Assembly (NCBI GenBank): GCA_030737875.1
Contig: CM060915.1
Coordinates: 358,357,863 to 358,421,862 of the forward strand
Source: Allium sativum
Lineage: Eukaryota > Streptophyta > Magnoliopsida > Asparagales > Amaryllidaceae
Direction of reading: 5' to 3'
DNA length: 64,000 bases
This document shows positions 25,758-35,943 of the stretch, in pieces. The notes below the pieces were generated by a model. That model was given only the letters and a program-made list of their open reading frames with translations. It searched no databases and was not told the origin of the DNA. The first letter of the stretch is position 1. Every line of letters starts with the position of its first letter. Made by a program: the position numbers and the translations under genes.

Positions 25758-26306
25758 GTATTGGAACCCAACTCATAATGAATAATTTGGAGAGTATTAG
25801 CTTATTGTCATGATATAATTTGTCAACTTTGCTAGTAATAATCAGTTGATGTTCAAAAAAAAAAAGTTCTGGTGTCCCTAAATGTCAAATTTCGTTCTGG
25901 TGTCCCTAAATGTATATTGATGAATATTTGATACTGTGGAGTATGAAGCAGGTCATCTCTTCGTTGGTGGCAGCTTTATTGTAAATTTATCCAGTTCCTA
26001 TTCATCACCGTTGGTAAAACCCTAAATCCACAATCGGACATGGAATACCGGTAGTCACGCAAATCACTCCACTCTCCTTGATTTCATCCACTGCGATATG
26101 TCTGGATTTTCCTGTTCACCTTTTCCACTTCCCCTTCTCGATCGTTACTGCTCAGTTATTATCGATTGGTATGTTTTTTGGGTTTGGGGGTTGGGGGGTG
26201 GGGGTTGTGTTTATATCTATTATTATTGAAGCTCAGTACAATATGATTACATGTTGAGTTTATCTCATATTCAATTAGCTCAGGCTTTTGGATAGACTAA
26301 TATTAA
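25758..26306. other. Spacer with a short 28-bp direct repeat
   Basis: No gene is seen. 'TTCTGGTGTCCCTAAATGT' occurs twice, at about 25867 and 25895. There is a run of G around 26185-26205 (GGGGGTTGGGGGGTGGGGG). Confidence 0.5.
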
Positions 26307-26314
26307 GTTGTAAC

Positions 26315-26744
26315 TAGGGTTGTTACGGCTGAACCGCTCAACCGCCAAACCACACTAACTATTTACACTGTTACCGTCTATATGGTGACAGTAAAGGTTG
26401 TGGATTTTGATAACCACGGTAAAGCATACCAACCATACATGATTTTTTGTAGTATTTCATAAAAAATATATGTATTTTAATAACTTAAGTTACAGAAATA
26501 GCATATGTATAAATTATCTGCGTTTTTATTTATAGACAACATGCACATGGATGGTTTGTTTCAAAGATAAACAAACTAATTCTTAAGAAAAAAATTTATA
26601 ACCTGAATTATTTATGGAGATGGTAATGGTTGCGGTAACAGTTAGACGGTTACAAAAACAATTCTAAAATTTGCTAACCATCAACAACGGTTGCGGTTAC
26701 GGTTGGCGGTAAAATTGACAGTTGCCGTAACCATAACACCCCTA
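26315..26744. mobile_element. hAT-superfamily MITE with perfect 8-bp target duplication
   Basis: GTTGTAAC at 26307-26314 and again at 26745-26752 flanks an element that starts TAGGGTTGTTACGG and, read inverted from the other end, TAGGGGTGTTATGG. TA-GGG ends with an 8-bp duplication are diagnostic of hAT. The 430-bp interior has no ORF and contains inverted and direct copies of GGTTGCGGTA / ACCGCAACC, so a folded transcript is possible. Confidence 0.88.
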
Positions 26745-26752
26745 GTTGTAAC

Positions 26753-27241
26753 CATATGTGATAGTTCTGAACTTGATCAATGCTTTATTAAAATTAAAAT
26801 AAATCAAAATAATACAATTGACATTTTATTTTAGTGGGGAGTACTACTTGTTTGTTTATGGATTACCTTTAAGCTATATTTTTGCTTGGTAAAACTGATA
26901 AGGTTCTTCCATGTGATTCAATGTCAGAACTCTATTCATCGAAAGTAAATGTGACATTGAGTATTAATTTCTAAAAGGAAAATTTGGAAGTGGGATTGTC
27001 ACCCAAGATTGTAGATTACAATTGACTAAGTTAATGTTTGCAAAATGAAGATCAAAAGAGAGAAGTTGGTTAATTTGTGTCTTTTTCTATTGAAAGAATG
27101 TGAATAACTCTTGACTTTTAATGCTTGTTTCTGTTAACATGACGAAGAAGAAAACGCTCTCTGTTTTGTTTTAAAAATTTCAAATTAGTTTTGGTGTATG
27201 GGATTTGTTTTAAAGAGGAAAGAGAGAAAGGAAGAAGTGAG
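26753..27241. other. AT-rich spacer
   Basis: I see no gene or repeat that I can support in this 0.5 kb. Confidence 0.5.
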
Positions 27242-28112
27242 TGTAGGGATTAGTCCCACGTTGTAGAAGATTGAAAGGAATGCTAGTATATAAATGGCTT
27301 CCTTATAAGGATGTTGGGGCCGTAGGGCACCCAAATGTTTACTTTGTTGTGAGGAGGGAGACCATGCATAACTACACCACACACACTCGCCGCTGGCCGT
27401 CCGATCGAACCGGGCCAGGCCGGGTACGGGTATGGGTTTCGGGTTCGGGTGCTGATTCAATAAATATATTTTTTGGACAGAATTACAAGTGGTAACGGGT
27501 CGAATGAGGCCCATTGCGGACCCGAACGAAAATTCAAATTGGGCGGGCGCGAAATTCAAACTTGCAATGGTTCAGAAGCGTTGCAAATGAAAGGGCGCGT
27601 TGTTTGAATTTGCAAAGTTTCAGACTGTTGCAAACGAAGAGGTGCGACCGTTATAAATGGTCGCGACGCTTGGTCAACGGACGCATCCTCCCACCGCCTA
27701 TAAAAGAGCCTACCGATTTCATTTCAAAGTACTTCCGAAACATTTCTTCTTCCTCCTCCATTCTGTGACACTGCCGTTGCTTATAATTGATAAGTGTTGC
27801 GAATTTCTTAATTTGCAACGCTTAAAAGGTGTTGCAGAATTCTCTTTCTTCCTCCTCTTCATTCTCTTTTATACTTGCATCATCAGAGATCAATTTCTAC
27901 AGTGTTCTTGATCGAATTAAAGCCATGCAAACTTTGAATCTAATTTTGTTGTTCCAAGGCTTTATTAAATCCTGAAAGTCGATAGTTCGATAACCCGTTT
28001 GTACCTAGTGGGTTGAACTATTGTCTAAAAGAATTTATTCCATAGATCCTTAAAGTATGAAGTACGACCATTATTACTCCTCCAATAGTCTCAAACCGCA
28101 AAATCCCCAACA
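27242..28112 (+). mobile_element. Solo LTR, copia-like
   Basis: It starts TGTAGGGATTAGTCCCACG and ends AAATCCCCAACA, so TG...CA ends lie within a short inverted repeat (TGTAGGGATT against TGTTGGGGATTT). 'GATTAGTCCCACGTTG...TATAAATGG' is a form often seen at the start of plant copia-type LTRs. TATAAAAG at 27699-27706 would be its promoter, followed by a pyrimidine-rich leader. The unit is 871 bp with no internal domain next to it. The flanking pentamers do not match, so either an edge is slightly off or the copy is rearranged. Confidence 0.6.
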
Positions 28113-31100
28113 TGTTTCATGCTTATTGCCTACCTGTTACATGCTTTTCGTAAATGTATCCCGGGGAGAATAATGCAGAGGACAACAAGATACATTTGCA
28201 AGATTGTTTGTGTGCGCATGGACAAGGAAAAAGATATGCTACAGATTTTGTGCGTGGGTTTTGTATGTGATGGTATTTTGATTTCCTTTTCTCAATTTTA
28301 AACATTACTAACATATGCGTATTTGAGTTATTTTAACATCATTTGATATTGCTTTGGCATTATCATACAATTCGTAAACTAATAGTTATATACATGATAT
28401 GTGTGAAAATTTAACACAGGATGACCTATACATGTTAAGATTTTGTTATCTTATCAGCCTTAGGCATTAAAACTTTTAACATGTGTGAAAATCCAACACA
28501 GGATGACATATACATGTTAAGTGTCTTAATGCAAAATGAAGGATCTGAACATGGACTTAATCAAAAAGGGTGCACCAGGAATTAATAGTCTTGATCCATC
28601 TAAAAAATTATTTATCAAGTAAGTAATTATCTCAATATGTACTATGTTGTTTACATTTTGCCTCTATATCTTTGTGCTTAAATGCTTTCTATCTATGCTC
28701 ATCAATGCATAAAAATATTGAATTGCAGGACTGTATTCTTACCCACATTCTAAAACCTATAGTAATTCTCACTTTGACATGATTCAAGCTTTTTTTTTTT
28801 TGAAAATTTAATCAACACAGGTGCATCTTTAAAGTGCACCAATAAAGTTTTTTACACCAATAGTTTAGTGCAATCTCATAGTAAGCCAAGAGAAATTGGA
28901 ATATATTTCGTTTAAATGGGAAAAGGTAATGATTATGTGTGAATATTGGTACCACATTTACTTTCTTGTTTTGATTAATATTAACTACAATAGATCATCT
29001 TCTATTACCTTTTGTTCAGATAATCTTGAAGGTAACACTATATTTGATTGCAGTAAATATAAGCAAGACATTTTTATATGTTTTTTGGACTAATCCACTT
29101 GACCAGAAGTTATATTGGGTTCTAGTTATAATTTTGTTATATCATTTTAGTCCACTTTATTAAAACCTGAAAAACACAATGTTTGCAGCACAATCATTTG
29201 ATTAGTGGAAATTTTGAACCTCTGTTTTCAAAAATAATAATGCATTTCCGACATTATATTTGACTGCATTAAACATTCATGGCATTAAACTTAAAGAACT
29301 CAGAAGATCCATTACTTTAGATTCCACTTGTGATATGGCATTCTAAATCTAAGTTCCTCGCGCTTGCCTTCTCACTTTTCAAATTATTACTTCTCTTTAA
29401 TTTTTATTTTCACTTGTTATTTTATTGTATGTTTTATTACATAAAATAAGAAAATTCTTTCATCCATAACAACTTCAGATTATTGTTTTCCTTTTATATC
29501 TAAAAATATATTATTTTAATAATTTTTTACTTAAATTTAGAAGGGGTCTTTAATCCAAATTTAATTGGAAAATTATTTTGATAATAATCTATTACTTGCC
29601 ATAAAGAAGAATCACCATACGATGATGTGGTATCTAAAAACAATTCCCAACTTTTTGAGCTCTTCATAGGGGTCTTATCTTTTGTCTTATAACTCCTCTT
29701 CAACTTTCATTTAGATTAAGGGAGAAGTATAACCCCTCTTTAGTTTTCAAATTCATTTTATTATTTGATTCATGGATCTTTTGGGAAAAAAAACATGACT
29801 CTGTCTTTTGGTTTTGGATTCCATTTCTAGTCAGCCCCAACTTGTTCGAAATTAATGACTTAATTGTTGTTGTTATTATTGTTGTTATGTACATGTTGTT
29901 GTTGCTATTGTTCTATGTACGTTTCATGTTTCTTGGTATTATTTTAATCCATCTTTTGTACGTAACTTTTTAATATATTTTTCTTTAAATTGATTTTTAA
30001 TTTATTTTCCAAAAGAATCTCCTTCCAATCAATTATTTATACTGATCTGAAACCATTTTAATTATAATCTTCAAGTCATCAATCACCAATAATTTAGTGG
30101 CGTTTTGGCAACAACCCTTTATTCGCTATTCGCTATCAAATAATTCTGCCATTAAGTGCAAGCAAATGGTTAGTTCAACAGGATATCGACAAGTAATGTT
30201 AAAATCCAAATAGCAATTTGAGAAACAAAACCCACACTAAACCAAACCTATGCTTCAGAAAACCCTCCGAATTGAAACTAATGGTGTTTTGGTTGGTTTA
30301 ACTGAATGTTTTTTGAAAAGCTATATATTGTTTTGTTATTTAACATAAAATGAGAATGAAACAATTGAACCGAAGTCCTTGCGTATATAATTATGCAATG
30401 ATGCAATAAGTTTTAAATTCATTTTAATATAATAATAATGTGAAATTGAAAGAATATAATAATATGAATAATAATATTGTAATTATACTTACATTCTTTA
30501 AATAGTTTCAGTTTTATATTCTTCATTTCAATCATTTGAGTGGTTCTTTAATGAAAACCAGGAACAATACTAAACTAAACTAACCACAAAAATATAAATC
30601 AAATCCAACCGACTAAATAGTAGCATTAGACAAAAACACTTGAGCTTATCTAGTTCGGCTGACTTATTAAGTTTGAACAAATTGATGCTCACATCTAAGC
30701 TTGTAACATTTGAATATCCTCTTTTAGGTTCATCGAAAGGTTGATTCACAGCAGAACCGAGCAAACAAATCTAATTGGTGCACGATCAGATGAGGAATGG
30801 TTGTACCATGGGAGATATGGCATTTTGATGAAAAAAATAATATTCATTTTGTAGCCAATGTGCCACTTTTACAGAATTATCAATTGGAATTTTAGTGTTA
30901 TACAAATAGTTTGCAGTACAAAATGTTGTGATTGTAATAAAACATAACTTTATATTAAATAGATTCTACTTAAAAGATAACCTAATTAGTTTGAAGTCAA
31001 AAACATGCATTCTGGTTTACGTATGTTTTACTAGTCACATATAAACCTAAATCATGCTATAGATTAGTCAGTTGAACTAAGCTTCTTGTTGGAAAAAATA

Positions 31101-31620
31101 TCAACAATTGCAGATTCCAACTTTAACTTTATCTTCAGTAATTTTATTTCAGCATTTCGATTTTTCAAATGACAATGGTACTTTTAAGTGATTTATCTAA
31201 ATAGATTAGTTCAATAATTTGTGATTTATTTATTACATCTACTCTTGCTTTTTTTATTTCAATTATATATTCGTTGGTATGATGATATATTTTGAGTTTA
31301 TATTTATTTCATTTTTCCCTTTATTTCTTTAATTCATTAATGGTTTAGGGCTACAAAATAGCTAATTATTAAGAGTACACTGGTCCTACTTGATATATAA
31401 TAAAAATGTATGTATGTGTTTGCGACTGATTCAAATCAGTACGTTAATAGCATATTCTTAGTCTTAAGTTGGTTTACATGTACAATGCTAGGTAATTGGA
31501 TTTACTTTTTTTTTTCTAATTACCTCCATTTTCTCTTAAACTACACAAAATCTAATTTAAAATATGTTTTAACAAATAATTTTATATTTCATATTGAACA
31601 TCTTAACGGTCGATTTTCCC
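28113..31620. other. AT-rich intergenic DNA with one exon-like pair
   Basis: There is no recognisable gene. A 39-bp direct repeat (GTGTGAAAAT..AACACAGGATGAC) occurs at about 28403 and 28485. An exon-like segment at 28529-28618 is followed by a good donor (CAA|GTAAGT) and by an acceptor at 28728 (TTGCAG|GACTG) that joins in frame to a quick stop. The remainder (28760-31600) is low-complexity A/T sequence. Confidence 0.4.
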
Positions 31621-31641
31621 ACCGTTGTGCGGTAATACTAG
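31621..31641 (+). mobile_element. Helitron 3' terminus (hairpin plus CTAG)
   Basis: ACCG-TTGTG-CGGT forms a short hairpin, then AATA and CTAG, with T as the next base. A hairpin a few bases before CTRR and insertion before T define Helitron 3' ends. A near-identical terminus lies at 55471-55491, which supports a real family. The 5' TC end and the element length were not found. Confidence 0.6.
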
Positions 31642-33170
31642 TTTAGTCCCTCATAACTATATTTATCATATGGAAAATCTATTTAGACACAATATTTTAA
31701 CACAACTGATCTTAATTATTGGACCGCCCCATGAATTTTACCCCTCCATTTACGGACAAAAAGATCTAAGGGTCGAGGTTATGTATCTATCAAACTGTGT
31801 CTAATTTTGTGTTCAGAAAGCCATTTCCTTTATCTTAATAGTGGTAACATATAAGTGTGAATATGCTTTTGTATTTGTCTGTTTAGTCCCATATAATGGG
31901 ATAAGTTTAATCATTAGCTTCAAGACATGTATGTAAAGGAGCCAATGTAATATAATAGAGAACTAATATCTTGAATGAATAACAGTTTTTTCCCTTTCTT
32001 CTCTCTAATGAATTCTAAATTATTTATTTTATAATGCGTTATCAGCATGATCTCTAAACAAATAATAATAATAACAATAATAAAAGATTTAGAATTTTGA
32101 TCAATTCTTTCTTTTCAAATATCTGGTAATAGATCTTCAAAACGATAAGTTATTTTTCCCGATCTAATTGATCAAATCTTTCAGATCTTATTTTGTTAAT
32201 TTTATTTCATTTAAATCTCTTTACGTCGTTGTTCTGCTTATTCATATATGATTCCATTTGTAAATCATATTTTTGGTCCTTGTATTTTAGATCTCATTTT
32301 GTTGTCGACTTTTTTTTAATTCTGATTTTTCATATCTTATGTACATCCATGTTTTTTTGTGATAACTTTGAAGCTGATTGAGAAAAAAAATTGTTTCATA
32401 AACTGAAATGTAATTTCATATCATATTATGTTAAAAATTTTTAGATCTTATATACCATAAACCTAATTTTCTAGACTTTATTATGTAGATCTTATCTTAT
32501 AGATATTGCTCTATTAATATTATCACTTAAGATTCCATTTTATCGTATAGATCTAAACTTTTAGATCTCATTCCATCGTGTATATATTTTAATCATTACA
32601 TTTCAGATTTTAGTTTACTGCAGATCTAATTTTTTATATATTATATTCTATCATAGATATCATTTGGATCTTATTATATTATAGATCTTAGTACCATTTG
32701 TATATATTTCTTGAGTTCATTTATTTTGAAAAGTAAATTTTGAATTTGATAATTTCTATTATTGTTGATTCAAATAAATTTATTGAACCTGGTGGCTTTT
32801 TGGTTTGTGAAATGGATTTGAATAATCTATACATGTATAGTAAATAAAATTTTCATTTTGAAATATTTGATTTGGACTTTGACTTTGGAAATATTTCAAT
32901 ATATTATTTATATTTCCAAAAGATTTTTTTTAATTATTTCTTAAAGAAACGTTTATAAAAGTAATATGAATCTAGATTATTGTATTATGTTTAAATCCAA
33001 TATTGATATTGATTTAGCACACCTGAGCTGAATGGAAATACATTGTAAACTTAATTTCTAGCATTTGAATTAGAAGTTGAGAATCTGCAGTTTCTATAAT
33101 GCTAAAAGCCATTTTCGATAAATAATTAATTTTAAGTTTCCTGGTAATAAAGGATCGGAAGTCCCAGGAA
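31642..33170. other. AT-rich intergenic DNA
   Basis: No gene was found. A run of 'TAGATCTTAT / TAGATCTAA' variants between 32440 and 32690 gives a loose, degenerate repeat. Confidence 0.5.
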
Positions 33171-33470
33171 TTTTTTTAAGAATAAGAGAATTAATTACCA
33201 AAAAGGAGAAAAAACACCTTTCTCCGGTGGTTCACAAAAGACTAAAGCCACAACACAACATCACGAGAAACCACAAAACAAACACAAAGTCACCAATCTA
33301 ACAACTGGAAAAGCAGAACAACCCCCAATTGGCGACCCATTCCACACTAAGGCCTCTAAGACAAAGGAGGACACTGAAAACTGAAAGCTACGAAAACCGA
33401 CGAAAAGCAAGCGCCACCGAAATACATCCAAGAGCTTGGCCACCTATCCAAGAAGCTCTCGTAACCAAAG
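33171..33470 (-). mobile_element. LINE-2 copy, 3' tail
   Basis: Read on the - strand it ends '…CTCTTATTCTTAAAAAAA' (33171-33190), like the 3' end of LINE-1. It joins the LINE segment at 34471 once the LTR between them, with its CAAAG duplication, is removed. It is non-coding 3' UTR. Confidence 0.7.
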
Positions 33471-34465
33471 TGATTGACATAGAAATATGTTTATTTTATG
33501 CTCTTATTTCTTATCTTTTGTATATAAATAAATATTACTTGGGTATTGTTTTGTTACTTTTACAGATATTCCAACCCAGCCCGCATGCAACCAGAAATGT
33601 AGAAAAATAGAGTTCAATTTGCTGTGTATTTGCATTTTGAAGAATTGTAGACGAAGATATCACATCTAGTTGCTGTTGAACAAGAAAAGGATTGATAACA
33701 AGGCTTTGCACATCACAAATCAATGAAGAAGTATCAAGGAAGCAAGAGGAAAAGAGAAAAGGCCCAAATTTGCTTTATTTATCTAAGGCCCATTTATGTT
33801 TCTCATTGTAAACTAATTAGTGATGTAATGACCAGACCCAGTTATCATTAGGGTTAGGGTTAGGGTTTGGCTATCTACCCTATATATACCCTTGTAATGG
33901 CATTGTAGCCACCATCCTATCATATATCTCATTCTATTCTTTTCTTCATTAATAAAACTCATTTTTCTTTTTATCTTATGCAATTTTCTATTTCTTAGCA
34001 ATTAGTGTTGTCTACACGATTAGATTCGGTAGAACACTATTTGTATTTTGCATTTCTTTTCATTAGTGATTGACCGTCTGATTAGATTCAGCGGTAATCC
34101 TAATTTTATTTCCTGTTGTTATTTATATTCTGCACTTTTATTTTCTGTATTTTAATCGCGTTCATAGGTTAAATTGGATTTGATTAGATTTGAATCTGAT
34201 TCATAGTTTCATTGCTTTTCCATTGAAATTGTGATTTGATCGTCGGTTCAGTTAGATCTGTTCTGAATCAAATTACAGTTTTAATTTTGTTTTGTTTAAT
34301 TTTCAAAATCAACCTCCAAAGTTTTGTCTAACTCGCCCAAGAGATTAGATAAATAATTTGATTTAATTCACCTCCCTGTGTTCGACCTGTATGCTACACA
34401 CCTGTATGCTTGCAGAATTTAATTTAAATGTCGCGCTTTTCTAATTCATAGACTAGCATCGATCA
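33471..34465 (+). mobile_element. Solo LTR nested in LINE-2
   Basis: CAAAG at 33466-33470 and at 34466-34470 is a perfect 5-bp target duplication. The element starts TGATTGACATAG and ends GCATCGATCA, so TG...CA ends sit in a short inverted repeat. TATATATA at 33881 is a likely promoter. The end region (CTCCCTGTGTTCGACCTG...) resembles the 3' part of many plant Ty3/gypsy LTRs of Athila/Tat type, which I state only as a resemblance. No internal domain or second LTR is present. A TTAGGG triplet run lies at 33848-33866. Confidence 0.88.
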
Positions 34466-34470
34466 CAAAG

Positions 34471-35943
34471 CAGATCCAGTTGGCTCTTCAGAACCTAAGA
34501 AACGTCATATGACCGGTCCCGCTCCATCCGATGCAAGAAAGCTCTAGTCCCAAATACCAGTTGCCTACACATAAGACCTCTACCAAAACCTTAAAAAAAA
34601 CCAAGCCAAGGCCTACTCCTACTTGGGGACGAGAGCTCCGAGTAATAAAGAAAACAAAAGCCAAGGACTCCGAAGCACAAATGAGGTTACTTATAAATGT
34701 TTCACCTCGAAAAGCAAAGTGTACATCATTAGATACACGATGAATGATCGATCCTGAGGATATAGGGGTCTTGTCAAAAACCGACTTATTTTGGGAACAC
34801 CATAAATGATTGATGATGAGACATAAAATAAGCTGAAGAAAATAGACCAAAGATCTGCCAAGGCCCCTTGGCCGCAAGATCGAAGAGAACATAAAAATTT
34901 AGAAGGTAGGCCCAACAGCCCATTAAAGCACTGAAATGAGATCAAACTGCAATTACACACACTATTCTGAAATAAGTGCGCGATCGATTCTGAGGCCCCA
35001 GAAAGACAGCACCTACAGCGAGACATAAGACAAATGTCAATTCTCATAAGATTAACTTCCAAAGGGAGGCCCTCGTGGAGAAACTTCCGTATAAAAAATA
35101 AAAACCTTAGGAGGAATTCACTGGTCTCTGATGAAAGATAAATCCAATTTTCTAGCAGCCAGAACTCCAGTAGAATTCCAAGTTGCTATAAGGGATAAGG
35201 GGCCATTATTCCAACCAAATTCGCGGTCATGCCTATTGGAAAAACCCTTAATAGAGTACATCTGTTTCCATGTCCCACTAGCGTACACGGGGTACCAGAG
35301 AAGTCGAAGGTTTAAGGCACTTATACTTTGCAAGAAGGAATGACTAAGTGTGTGGTTGATTCCGAGTCCCCAGAAAGATAACACCTGCAGTGAGACACAA
35401 AACAGATGATAATTATCATAAGATTAACATCCAAAGGGAGGCCCTCGTGGAGAACCTTCCACATAAAAAATAGAAACCTTAGGAGGAATTCACCGGTCTT
35501 AGAAGAAAAATAAATCCAAATTTCTAGCAGTCAGAGCTTTAGTAGAATTCCAGGTTTCTCTAAGAGAAAAGGGGCCATTATTCTAACCAAAGCCGCGGCC
35601 ATGCCTATTGGAAAAACCCTTAATAGACTGCATTTGTTTCCACGTCTCACTAGCGTACGCAGGGTACTAGAGAAGTCAGATGTTCAAGGCACCTATACTT
35701 TGCACGGAAGAACGACTCAGGAAAGTCAAACACCGGAGAACACGAAAAAGAACCAAGACATGCGGTTGTAAGCTTTAGCCATGTCTAGCTTAATGAAAAC
35801 ACTGGAACCACGAATCTTGAGATTAATCCGGGATATCAGCTCTTGGGCTAGAAGAACGTTATCAGTGATCAATCATCCTTTGAAAAACTCTGCTTGAGAA
35901 GACAAAATGATATGATCTAGGATCATCATGAGCCTAGACAAAA
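34471..35943 (-). pseudogene. LINE-2 ORF2, reverse transcriptase end and zf-RVT (decayed)
   Basis: On the - strand, from 35943 downward, the LINE continues the reverse transcriptase interrupted at 47046: pieces such as LITDNVLLAQELIS and KLDMAKAYNRM (about 35870-35780) match LINE-1 closely. Then come two copies of a segment with TWKQMYSIKGFSNR and PLSLIATWNST, and a zinc-binding RVT part with CRCCLSGASESIAHLF (about 35030). Stops and frame changes are frequent. A 372-bp tandem duplication lies inside. The open frame 34488-34892 is the decayed C-terminal text. Confidence 0.85.
34987..35730 (-). repeat. 372-bp tandem duplication within LINE-2
   Basis: The block from about 34987 (GATTCTGAGGCCCCAGAAAG) is repeated from about 35358 (GATTCCGAGTCCCCAGAAAG), and its end (GGCACTTATACTTTGC, 35316) recurs at 35688. 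The copies differ at many sites, so the duplication is old. LINE-1 has only one copy of this segment. Confidence 0.8.

Noticed and set aside
28119..28301. Open frame near 28.2 kb as a coding exon
   Set aside because: No acceptor and no recognisable family; alternative frames read equally well.
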